A stretch of DNA of 64,000 bases. It comes from Litoreibacter ponti (GTDB taxonomy: Bacteria > Pseudomonadota > Alphaproteobacteria > Rhodobacterales > Rhodobacteraceae). The notes under the pieces are model-generated. The model searched no databases. It was given only the letters and a program-made list of their open reading frames with translations, and was not told the DNA's origin. Shown here piece after piece: positions 50,939 through 61,402 of this stretch. Position numbers and translations under genes: made by a program. The stretch is taken from the NCBI RefSeq assembly GCF_003054285.1, contig NZ_QBKS01000001.1, forward strand, positions 310,001 to 374,000. Reading direction: 5' to 3'. Positions within the stretch are counted from its first letter, which is position 1. Every line of letters starts with the position of its first letter.

Positions 50939-52078
50939 ATGCGAAGTTCAAGCCGCGGCGAGGTCGCTCCCTTCATTGTTATGGATGTCATGGAGCAGGC
51001 GCGCGCGCTCGAGGCCGCGGGCCGCTCGATCATCCATATGGAGGTGGGCCAGCCGGGAACCTCCGCGCCACAACGCGCGCGGCAGGCTTTGGCGCAGGCG
51101 ATGGAGAGCGATGCGCTTGGCTACACGGTCGCGCTTGGCCTGCCGGAGCTGCGCGCGGGCATCGCCGATCTCTACCGCGACTGGTACGGCGTCGATCTGG
51201 ACCCGGGCCGCGTGGTGATCACCGCTGGATCGTCAGCGGCGTTCGTGCTGGCCTTCACCGCGCTGTTCGAGGCGGGCGAGGCGGTGGGCGTGACCGAGCC
51301 CGGCTACCCGAGCTACCGGCAAATCCTCAAGTCGCTCAGCCTGACCCCGCACGCGATCCCGACCCAGTCCGAAACCCGACATGTGCCTGAATTGCCTGAC
51401 GAAAACCTGGCCGGGCTGATCGTGGCGTCGCCGGCCAATCCCACGGGCACGATGCTGTCGCGGGGTGATCTGGAGCGGCTGATTGCGGCATGTCAGGCGC
51501 GCGATGTGGCGTTTATCTCGGACGAGATTTACCACGGCGTGCAGTATGACGGCCGCGCGATCAGTGCCCTGGAGATCAGCGACGACGTCTATGTCATCAA
51601 TTCGTTCTCGAAATATTTCTCCATGACCGGCTGGCGTTTGGGCTGGATGGTCGTGCCCGAGGACCACGTGCGCCGGATCGAGCGGCTGGCGCAAAACATG
51701 TTCATCTGCGCGCCGCACGCGGCCCAGATCGCGGCACTTGGCGCGCTGCAGGCGCGGGACGAGACTGAAACAATGTTGCAGGTCTACGCGGAGAACCGCC
51801 GCCTGATGCTTGACGGCTTACCGCGCGCGGGCTGTGACAAGATCGCGCCGCCCGACGGGGCCTTCTACATCTATGCGGATGTCTCCGAGCACACGCAGGA
51901 CAGCCTCGCCTTCGCCGCCGAAATCCTCAACGAGGCGGGGGTCGCGGTGACGCCGGGTCTGGATTTCGACCCCGTCCGCGGTCACCGGACACTGAGGTTC
52001 TCCTACGCACGGGCCACCTCGGACATCGTCGAAGGCCTGCAGCGCCTGACCCGTTTCATGGCAGAACGCGCCAAGTAG
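50939..52078 (+). CDS. PLP-dependent class I/II aminotransferase
   Basis: The 379-residue enzyme has the fold-type I pattern: GYTVALGLPELRAGIA, ASPANPTG, the Asp of SDEIYHG and the PLP lysine in INSFSKYFSMTGWRLGW. Members include aspartate/tyrosine and related transaminases; the specific substrate is not clear. The start is taken at 50939 with GAGGAT six bases upstream; an ATG immediately before it is equally possible. A long upstream open frame running through array B is not coding. Confidence 0.9.
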   Translation: MRSSSRGEVAPFIVMDVMEQARALEAAGRSIIHMEVGQPGTSAPQRARQALAQAMESDALGYTVALGLPELRAGIADLYRDWYGVDLDPGRVVITAGSSAAFVLAFTALFEAGEAVGVTEPGYPSYRQILKSLSLTPHAIPTQSETRHVPELPDENLAGLIVASPANPTGTMLSRGDLERLIAACQARDVAFISDEIYHGVQYDGRAISALEISDDVYVINSFSKYFSMTGWRLGWMVVPEDHVRRIERLAQNMFICAPHAAQIAALGALQARDETETMLQVYAENRRLMLDGLPRAGCDKIAPPDGAFYIYADVSEHTQDSLAFAAEILNEAGVAVTPGLDFDPVRGHRTLRFSYARATSDIVEGLQRLTRFMAERAK

Positions 52079-52135
52079 CCCTTCGCCCGGGCGGAGAATC
52101 CTGCTAGTCTTGACGCAAAACAAGAACAGGCGGTC

Positions 52136-53326
52136 ATGAGCAGGCTCCTTGCATATCTTACGGCCCTCGCGCTTGCGGGGGCGCCGGTCGTGGCCCAGGA
52201 CGGGCTGCGGGCGCTGGCGCGCGTCAACCTTGACGCCTCGGGCGTGGAGGACACGCGGCGTGGTGCCGAGTTGACGCTGGCGCTGACCCAGGCCGTGCCC
52301 TACCGCGTGCAGCTGATGGCAGGGCCGCCGCGCGTGGCGGTGGACTTCCGCGAGGTGGCGTTTGACGCGGATATCGCGGCGCTCGACCGGGCGGAGCGTG
52401 TCGTGTCGGTGCGCGCGGGCACGATCCGGGACGGCTGGTCGCGGCTGGTGCTCGAGCTTGATGGCCCGATGGAGGTGACCCGCGCCGGCATGGTGACCGA
52501 CCCGCTCGACGGTGACGCGACGATCACGCTGGCGCTCTCTCCCACCGATGCCGACAGCTTCGCGGCCAAGGCCAAGCAGGAGGCCACCAATTTGCCGAAA
52601 TGGACCGCGCCCGAGCCCGACACGGCGCGGCGGGTCGTTGTGATCGACCCGGGCCATGGCGGCGTCGATCCGGGCGCGCAGCGCAAGGGGCATGACGAGG
52701 CCGATCTGATGTTGATCTTCGCCCGCGAGCTGCGCGAACAGCTGCTGCGCACCGGGCGCTACGACGTGTTGCTGACGCGGGAGGCGGATGCGTTCGTGTC
52801 GCTGCCCATGCGCGTCTCCATCGCGCGGGCGGCGGGGGCGGATGTGTTCCTGTCGCTCCATGCCGACGCCCTGGCTGAGGGGCGCGCCACGGGCACCACG
52901 ATCTACACCCTGTCCGACGAGGCGAGCGACGCCGCGAGTGAGAAGCTGGCCGAGCGTCAGGACCGCACCGACATCGTGGCGGGGGTCGATCTGACGGCGC
53001 AGGATGACCAGATCGCCACCATCCTGATGGACCTCGCCCGCCGCGAAACCCAGCCGCGCACCGACCGGCTGGCCGACGCGTTGGTGGTGGGGCTGCGCGA
53101 CAGCATCGGCACCCTGCACAAACGCCCGCGGCTGGAGGCGGGGTTTTCGGTGCTGAAAGCGCCAGACATTGCATCGGTGCTGATCGAGCTGGGCTTCATG
53201 TCGTCGCAAAGCGATCTCGACCGGCTGCTCGACCCCGTCTGGCGGTCGCAGGCGGCGGTGGGAATCGTCGACGCGCTGGACGCCTGGGCGCTGGAGGACG
53301 CGGCGATTGCCGCGGGGCGACTGTGA
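52136..53326 (+). CDS. N-acetylmuramoyl-L-alanine amidase (AmiC-like)
   Basis: The 396-residue periplasmic enzyme has a signal peptide (about residues 1-21), an AMIN domain (about 25-130) and an Amidase_3 catalytic domain (about 165-390). The domain carries the zinc-binding segment VVIDPGHGGVDPGAQ, a Glu in HDEADLM and DVFLSLHADAL with the second His. AmiC-type enzymes cut the peptide stem from septal peptidoglycan during cell separation. It is followed after 118 bp by a PBP1A gene. Confidence 0.93.
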   Translation: MSRLLAYLTALALAGAPVVAQDGLRALARVNLDASGVEDTRRGAELTLALTQAVPYRVQLMAGPPRVAVDFREVAFDADIAALDRAERVVSVRAGTIRDGWSRLVLELDGPMEVTRAGMVTDPLDGDATITLALSPTDADSFAAKAKQEATNLPKWTAPEPDTARRVVVIDPGHGGVDPGAQRKGHDEADLMLIFARELREQLLRTGRYDVLLTREADAFVSLPMRVSIARAAGADVFLSLHADALAEGRATGTTIYTLSDEASDAASEKLAERQDRTDIVAGVDLTAQDDQIATILMDLARRETQPRTDRLADALVVGLRDSIGTLHKRPRLEAGFSVLKAPDIASVLIELGFMSSQSDLDRLLDPVWRSQAAVGIVDALDAWALEDAAIAAGRL

Positions 53327-53444
53327 GACGCAGAAGAAGTGATCGAAAAGGGCCGAAAACGGCTGATAATTGCCCTTCGGGTCTTTTGACCTTGGCCCGG
53401 CGGGCCTTTATAACAGGGGCAACGAGCAAATGGGGGCAGTCTTA

Positions 53445-55970
53445 ATGCTGCGCGCGATACTTTCCTTCTTCGGTTCAATCTTCTCGGTGCTCACCATCGG
53501 GCTGGTGGCGGTTGCGATGTTGATCGGCGCGATCTTCATGATGTATGCCCGCGACCTGCCCAACACCGACCAGCTGGCGCAATACACGCCGCCGACGATC
53601 TCGCGCATCTATTCGGGCCGGGGCGAGCTGATCGACGAGTTCGCCCAGGAACGCCGCCTGTTTGCCCCCGCAAACGAGATCCCCGACATGGTGAAGCAGG
53701 CCTTCATCTCCGCCGAGGACAAGCATTTCTACAGCCACAAGGGCTATGACCCGCTGGGCATGGTCGCCGCCGCCGTGGATGCCGCCAAGGGCGGTCGCCT
53801 GCGCGGCGCCTCGACGATCACCCAGCAGGTGATGAAGAACTTTCTTTTGTCGGGCGACCGCTCCGCCGAGCGCAAGATCAAGGAGCTGATCCTGGCCTCG
53901 CGCATCGAGGGCACGCTGAGCAAGGACAAGATCCTCGAGCTGTATCTCAACGAGATTTTCCTGGGCCAGAACAGCTTCGGCGTGGCCGCCGCCGCCCAGA
54001 CCTATTTCAACAAGACCCTGTCGGAGCTGACGGTCGAAGAGGCGGCTTATCTGGCCGTGCTGCCCAAGGCGCCATCCCGCTACCACCCGGTGCGTCAGAA
54101 CGAGCGCGCGGTGGGGCGGCGCAACTTTGTGCTCAAAGAAATGTTCGAGAATGGCTACATCTCCGAAGAGGAATACCTGACTGCCCGCGAGAAGCCGCTG
54201 GAGACGGTGCAGTCGGGCAGCTTCGTCGCCTTCAAGTCAGAGCTGCCGGACCGTGACTACTTCACCGACGAGATCCGCCGCCAGCTGTCCAAGGATTTCG
54301 GCGAGGAGGAATTCTTCGGCGGTGGCCTGACGATCCGGGCCACCGTGGACCGCGAACTGCAGACCGAAGCCGCCAAGTCCCTGCGCCGCGCGCTGGAAGA
54401 GTATGATCGCGGGCAGGGCGTGTTCCGCCGCGTGACCACGAAGATCGAGGCCGAGGCGCTCGCGGGCGAGGGCTGGCGCGAGACGCTGGCGGAGACCTCT
54501 TTCCCCCGTGACATCGAAGGCTGGAAGGTCGCCGTCGTGCTGGGCTTCGAGGGCACTGACGCGCGCGTGGGCATCGAGGGCCAAGAGGCTACTGGCACGA
54601 TCCCGGGCTCCGACGTCGGCTGGGCGCGACCCCGCCGCGAGGACGGCTCGCTCGGCAGCCGCGCCAAGGACGTCGACAATCTGCTTGATGTGGGCGACGT
54701 GGTGCATGTGCGTGCGGGCGACGATGGCACGTGGTCGCTGCGCCAGATCCCCGAAGTGCAGGGCGGCTTCATGGCGATGGACGTCAACACGGGCCGCGTG
54801 CTGGCGATGCAGGGCGGGTTCAGCTACCAGCATTCGGTCTTCAACCGCGCGACGCAGGCAACGCGCCAGCCGGGCTCCAGCTTCAAGCCGTTCGTTTACG
54901 CCGCCGCGCTGGACTCGGGCTTTGCGCCGAACACGATCGTCGTGGACGCACCGATCGAGATCAACACGCCCCAAGGCCTGTGGCGGCCTAAGAACGCGTC
55001 GAACAAGTTCTACGGACCGACCCCCGTGCGCACAGGTATCGAGCAGTCGCGCAACCTGATGACCATCCGTCTGGCCGAAGAGATCGGCATGGGCACGGTC
55101 GCGCAATATGCCGAGCGGTTCGGCGTCTATGACGATATGAACCCGTTCCTGTCCAACGCCCTCGGCGCGCAGGAATCCACGCTGCTCAAGATGGTCACAG
55201 CCTACGCGATGTTCGCCAATGGCGGCGAGCGAGTGGAGCCGACGCTGGTGGACCGGGTGCAGGACCGCTGGGGCCGCACCGTCTACCGCCACGACCAGCG
55301 GGTGTGCAACGAGTGCCAGCTGGCCTCGCTGGATGCAAATTTCGCCCCCGCGATCACCTCGAGCCGGGAGCGGGTGATGGATGCGATCACCGCCTACCAG
55401 CTGACCTCGATGATGAAGGGCGTGGTGGACCGCGGCACGGCCCGGCGCACGGTCAATCTGAGCGTGCCCACGGCGGGCAAGACCGGCACCACCAATGATG
55501 CCAAGGACGTGTGGTTCGTGGGCTTTACCTCCAACATCGTGGCCGGCTGCTACATTGGCTATGACCGCCCGCGGGCCATGGGCCGCGGGGCGTCGGGCGG
55601 TGGCATGTGCGGGCCGGTCTTCACCAGCTTCATGAAGAAGGCCACCGCGAAATACGGCGGCGGCAAGTTCAAGGTGCCCGAGGGCGGCTATTTCGTGAAG
55701 ATCGACCGCTTCACCGGCGCGGTGCTGCCGGATAACGCGTCGGGCGATCATGTGGTTGCCGAGTATTTCCGCCTTGGCGAAGAGCCCGCCTACGGTCTGG
55801 GCGCAATCCTCGACGGTGGCTTTGCCATGGGCTCGAACCTGACGCTGTTCGGGCGCGGGGATGCGGAGGACCTCAACCAGGTCACCGAAGTGACGACGTC
55901 GACCGGCAAGAAGGCCGTGATCCCGAAGCGGGCCAATTTCGGCACCCTGTCTGCGGGCGGTCTGTACTGA
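53445..55970 (+). CDS. mrcA: Penicillin-binding protein 1A (bifunctional transglycosylase/transpeptidase)
   Basis: PBP1A polymerises and cross-links peptidoglycan. The 841-residue protein has one N-terminal helix (about 10-33). A GT51 transglycosylase domain follows (catalytic Glu in AEDKHFYSHKGYD, E91; GASTITQQVMKN), then an OB-like insert and a transpeptidase domain with SxxK in GSSFKPF, SRN in QSRNLM and KTGTTND. The start could be ATG 53430 (five residues longer); neither site is clearly better. Gene symbol by family. Confidence 0.95.
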   Translation: MLRAILSFFGSIFSVLTIGLVAVAMLIGAIFMMYARDLPNTDQLAQYTPPTISRIYSGRGELIDEFAQERRLFAPANEIPDMVKQAFISAEDKHFYSHKGYDPLGMVAAAVDAAKGGRLRGASTITQQVMKNFLLSGDRSAERKIKELILASRIEGTLSKDKILELYLNEIFLGQNSFGVAAAAQTYFNKTLSELTVEEAAYLAVLPKAPSRYHPVRQNERAVGRRNFVLKEMFENGYISEEEYLTAREKPLETVQSGSFVAFKSELPDRDYFTDEIRRQLSKDFGEEEFFGGGLTIRATVDRELQTEAAKSLRRALEEYDRGQGVFRRVTTKIEAEALAGEGWRETLAETSFPRDIEGWKVAVVLGFEGTDARVGIEGQEATGTIPGSDVGWARPRREDGSLGSRAKDVDNLLDVGDVVHVRAGDDGTWSLRQIPEVQGGFMAMDVNTGRVLAMQGGFSYQHSVFNRATQATRQPGSSFKPFVYAAALDSGFAPNTIVVDAPIEINTPQGLWRPKNASNKFYGPTPVRTGIEQSRNLMTIRLAEEIGMGTVAQYAERFGVYDDMNPFLSNALGAQESTLLKMVTAYAMFANGGERVEPTLVDRVQDRWGRTVYRHDQRVCNECQLASLDANFAPAITSSRERVMDAITAYQLTSMMKGVVDRGTARRTVNLSVPTAGKTGTTNDAKDVWFVGFTSNIVAGCYIGYDRPRAMGRGASGGGMCGPVFTSFMKKATAKYGGGKFKVPEGGYFVKIDRFTGAVLPDNASGDHVVAEYFRLGEEPAYGLGAILDGGFAMGSNLTLFGRGDAEDLNQVTEVTTSTGKKAVIPKRANFGTLSAGGLY

Positions 55971-56075
55971 CGTCCGACCAGCCATTGTTCCTATCCGGTT
56001 GAAGCCCGCCTTGCGCGCGCGTGGGGGCTGGCTTACACCCTTGATCCGACCACCTTTATTGCCAGGACCCGAGAA

Positions 56076-57203
56076 ATGCGCGCAGACGCCCAGAACAATG
56101 TGGATGCCATCGAGAAGTCCCTCGGGCTGCTGCGCCAGCGCATGGATTGGGAGACCGCCGCCTACCGGCTGGAGGAGTTCAACGCCCGCGTCGAGGACCC
56201 CAACCTGTGGGATGACCCGGAGGCGGCCCAGAAGCTGATGCGGGAGCGGCAGTCACTGGTCGATGCCATGGAAAGCTACGAGAGCATGAAGCAGGAGCTC
56301 GACGACAGCGTCGAGCTGATCGAGCTGGGCGAGATGGAGGATGACGCGGAGGTCGTCTCTGACGCCGAGGCAGCGCTTGTCGCCCTGAAGGAGAAAGCCG
56401 CCGCGGCAGAGCTTGAAGCGCTGCTCAACGGCGAGGCGGATGCCAACGACACCTTCCTAGAGATAAACGCAGGCGCGGGCGGCACGGAAAGCTGCGACTG
56501 GGCGTCGATGCTGGCGCGCATGTACACCCGCTGGGCGGAGAAGCGCGGCTACAAGGTCGAGTTGCAGTCCATGTCGGCGGGGGACGAAGCCGGGATCAAA
56601 TCCGCGGCCTACAAGATCAGTGGCCACAACGCCTATGGCTGGCTCAAATCCGAGAGCGGCGTGCACCGGCTGGTGCGCATCTCGCCCTATGACAGCGCGG
56701 CCAAGCGGCACACCTCGTTCAGCTCGGTCTGGGTCTACCCGGTGGTCGACGACAATATCGAGATCGAGGTGAACCCCAGCGACATTCGCATCGACACCTA
56801 CCGGTCTTCGGGGGCGGGCGGGCAGCACGTCAACACGACCGATTCCGCCGTGCGCATCACCCATGAGCCGACGGGGATTGTGGTGACAAGCTCCGAGAAA
56901 TCCCAGCACCAGAACCGCGACATCGCCATGAAGGCCCTGAAATCGCGGCTCTACCAGATGGAGCTGGACCGCCGGAATGCGGCCATCAACGAGGCCCATG
57001 AGAACAAGGGCGACGCGGGCTGGGGCAACCAGATCCGCTCCTACGTGCTGCAGCCCTACCAGATGGTGAAGGACCTGCGCACGAGCTACGAAACCTCTGA
57101 CACCAAGGGCGTGCTCGACGGCGATCTCGACGGCTTCATGGGGGCGACGCTGGCGATGGATGTGTCCGGCAAATCCCGCGCCGAAGCGCAGGCCGAGGAC
57201 TAG
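56076..57203 (+). CDS. prfB: Peptide chain release factor 2
   Basis: RF2 ends translation at UAA and UGA codons. The 375-residue protein has the GGQ motif in SGAGGQHVNTTDSA. The codon-recognition tripeptide is SPY (RISPYDS) instead of the usual SPF, a variant I associate with alphaproteobacteria. There is no programmed frameshift: the reading frame is continuous from the ATG. Its stop and that of the convergent MFS gene share the four bases CTAG. Confidence 0.95.
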   Translation: MRADAQNNVDAIEKSLGLLRQRMDWETAAYRLEEFNARVEDPNLWDDPEAAQKLMRERQSLVDAMESYESMKQELDDSVELIELGEMEDDAEVVSDAEAALVALKEKAAAAELEALLNGEADANDTFLEINAGAGGTESCDWASMLARMYTRWAEKRGYKVELQSMSAGDEAGIKSAAYKISGHNAYGWLKSESGVHRLVRISPYDSAAKRHTSFSSVWVYPVVDDNIEIEVNPSDIRIDTYRSSGAGGQHVNTTDSAVRITHEPTGIVVTSSEKSQHQNRDIAMKALKSRLYQMELDRRNAAINEAHENKGDAGWGNQIRSYVLQPYQMVKDLRTSYETSDTKGVLDGDLDGFMGATLAMDVSGKSRAEAQAED

Positions 57204-58675
57204 GTCCGAACCGGCACACGCCCGCCGAACCAAGCAATGACTGCAGAGATGACGCAGAGCGCGGAGGCTGCCCAGGCCACCGTGATGAAGGCCGCGTTGC
57301 TGGCGTCGGTGTGTCCGGGGTCGAGCATGATCTGACCGTAGGTCGCGGGCCCATCAAGCGCGCCATATTGCAACGCCACGACCGACCCCATGGCCGCCAC
57401 GGCGATCAGCCCGGCCATGCGTGTGACCGCGTTGTTGATGCCCGACGCCGTGCCGCCCGCATGGGGCTCGACCGAGCCCATGACCTGGCTCGACAGCGGC
57501 GCCACGATCAGCGCCATGCCGACGCCCTGGAAGCACATGGCAGGCAGCACCGCGTACCAGAAATTCTGCGACGGGATCACCATGGCAAGTGCGGCGTAGC
57601 CCGTGGCCAGAACCAGTGATCCGGCGATGAGCAGCGGGGTCGGGCCGTAGCGCGTGGCAAGCGAGCCCGCGAGGCCGGACAGAAGCGCGATGAAGACCGA
57701 CAGCGGCGCGTAGGCCGCGGAGGTCGCGATGGCCGACAGGCCCCAGCCGCCGATCAGCAGCATCGGCAGGTACATCAGCACCGCGGAGAAAGAGAAGTAG
57801 ATGCAGAACGCCACGAGGTTCGCGGCCGAGAACCCACGATTGCGAAACAGCGACAGCGGCATCATCGGATGCGGGCTGCGCGCCTCGATCCGCAGGAAGA
57901 TACCGATCACCGCCAGCCCGATTGCACCCGCGATCAGGTTCTCCATGTTGGGCACGTTGCCATGCTCCGCGCCGCTCAAGGCCCAGGCGAACAGACCCAG
58001 ACCCAGCGTCGCGGCGATGGCGCCGGGGATGTCAAGCCCGCGCTCGGGCTGGGCGGGGTCCTGCGTGACCTTGGAGTAGAGAAAAAACAGCGCGAGCGCG
58101 CCAAGCGGCAGGTTCACCGCGAAGATCCAGCGCCAGCTGTCCATGCCGCCCGCGCTGATCACCAGACCACCCAGGATCGGGCCAAGCGCCGAGGTGACGG
58201 CCGCAGAGGCCGCCCAGATGCCGATGGCGCGGCCACGCTCCTCATTGGGGTAGGCGCGCGAGATCAGGGCGAGCGAGCCGGGGACCATGAAGGCCGCGGC
58301 AAAGCCTTGCACCCCGCGCGCAAGGATCAGGAAGGTTGCGGTGGGCGCGAAGGCGCAGGCCAGCGACGCCAGCACAAACAGCGCAATGCCAAGGCCGAAC
58401 ACGCGTGCCAGCCCAAACCGGTCGCCCGTGGCCCCGCCCACAAGGATCAGGGCGGAGAGGGTCAGCAAATAGCCGTTGGAGACCCACTGCGCTTCCAGCA
58501 GGGTGGCGTCGAGCGACACACGGATCGAGGGCAGGGCAATCGCCACGATCGAGCCATCGATGAAACCAAGCGATGAGGCGAGGATCGCTGCCGCCAAGAG
58601 ATACGGGCGGCTTTCAGGGGCGCAGAGGGGGAGCGACCTCGGAGCGTGGTGTTCCAAGGTCGCACGGTCTTCCAT
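57200..58675 (-). CDS. MFS transporter, DHA2 drug-efflux type
   Basis: The 491-residue protein has 14 hydrophobic helices and the DHA2 signatures: motif C-like LGFIDGSIVAIALPSI near residue 36, GGATGDRFGLARVF and motif C GPILGGL. Such proteins export drugs, dyes or organic compounds using the proton gradient; the substrate is unknown. The ATG lies five bases after the bactofilin stop, so it may be co-transcribed with bactofilin and the M23 peptidase. Confidence 0.9.
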   Translation of the reverse strand: MEDRATLEHHAPRSLPLCAPESRPYLLAAAILASSLGFIDGSIVAIALPSIRVSLDATLLEAQWVSNGYLLTLSALILVGGATGDRFGLARVFGLGIALFVLASLACAFAPTATFLILARGVQGFAAAFMVPGSLALISRAYPNEERGRAIGIWAASAAVTSALGPILGGLVISAGGMDSWRWIFAVNLPLGALALFFLYSKVTQDPAQPERGLDIPGAIAATLGLGLFAWALSGAEHGNVPNMENLIAGAIGLAVIGIFLRIEARSPHPMMPLSLFRNRGFSAANLVAFCIYFSFSAVLMYLPMLLIGGWGLSAIATSAAYAPLSVFIALLSGLAGSLATRYGPTPLLIAGSLVLATGYAALAMVIPSQNFWYAVLPAMCFQGVGMALIVAPLSSQVMGSVEPHAGGTASGINNAVTRMAGLIAVAAMGSVVALQYGALDGPATYGQIMLDPGHTDASNAAFITVAWAASALCVISAVIAWFGGRVPVRT

Positions 58676-58680
58676 GCGCT

Positions 58681-59221
58681 TTAGCTTTTGGGAGCTTCAG
58701 CAGGCTTTGGTGCGGCGGACGGTGCCGCGGCAGCTGGGGTCGCGCCGACCCCGGATGCGGCCGATTTCGGGCCGGTGTTCAGCGGGTCGTCCTGACGCTG
58801 CACGGAGCCTTCGAAATGCGCACCGCTCTCGATGGCGATGGTCTTGTGGATGATATCGCCTTCCACGCGGGCGGTGGAGGTCAGGCGCACCTTCAGGCCG
58901 CGCACGCGACCGATGACGCGGCCATTGACCACGATATCGTCGGCGACGATCTCGCCCTTGATCACGGCGGTCTCACCCACGGTCAGCAGGTGCGCGCGGA
59001 TATCGCCCTCGACGTTGCCCTCAACCTGGATATCGCCGGTGGTCTTCAAGTTGCCCGTGATGGTCAGGTCCGTCGACAGGGTCGACGGCGGTGCCTTGGG
59101 ACGGGGGCTGGAAGAGAAATCAGGCTTCGGCGCGCTCGACGGCGCGGCGGGGGCGGCGCCAGAGGGCGCGGCGGCAGCCTTGCTGTCCTCGGGTTTCGCA
59201 TTGGGGTCGTTGATCTTGCTT

Positions 59222-59232
<11 letters not shown>
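58681..59232 (-). CDS. Bactofilin
   Basis: Bactofilins are cytoplasmic polymer-forming proteins that organise cell-wall enzymes. The 183-residue protein has a disordered Ala/Pro-rich N-terminus (1-50), a beta-helical core (about 52-145, with TDLTITGNLKTTGDIQVEGN and HFEGSVQR) and a Pro/Ala tail. Core pattern and length fit the family. Its start overlaps the M23 peptidase stop by 11 bases. Such a peptidase-bactofilin gene pair is a known arrangement, for example in Helicobacter and some alphaproteobacteria. Confidence 0.92.
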
Positions 59233-60565
<1,333 letters not shown>

Positions 60566-60824
60566 GTCTCGGCCTTCCCGTGTTACCCCAGTTCTTTGCC
60601 CCGTGGTTGGTCCCCACCTATCCACAGGTTGGCGTTTGCTTAAACATTGAGCTTAAGGGTCGCAACAAATAACCCGCGGGCTGTGACGAACTGCGCCGAT
60701 TTGCGCCGATATGGGCGGGTTTTCGCCGACCGGCGATCGGTCCCAATTTTCAGCTTTTTCGGGCGGAATCAACGACAAGCGGGGTGCCGTTGGGTCACTT
60801 GGGCGGGTGGGCACCGCCCTGCGA

Positions 60825-61286
<462 letters not shown>

Positions 61287-61402
61287 GGAAGTCTCCTTGG
61301 ATACGCAAAAATGATGTGTATCGCAGGCTAGAGCATTGTATGCAGAGGTAAAGAGCAAGTCGCGCTGTTTCAGGTCCCTGCGCGCGAGACCCAAGAGGTG
61401 GC

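Noticed and set aside
56076..56160. Programmed frameshift in prfB
   Set aside because: The reading frame is continuous from the ATG and no early in-frame TGA with a CTTTGA-type slip site is present.
60600..60625. DnaA box-like CTATCCACA and a possible replication origin
   Set aside because: It is a single imperfect match with no cluster of boxes, and the neighbours are not origin genes.
60630..60665. CtrA-like TTAA...TTAA site
   Set aside because: The spacing is nine bases, not the seven of the CtrA motif, and no other half-site is nearby.
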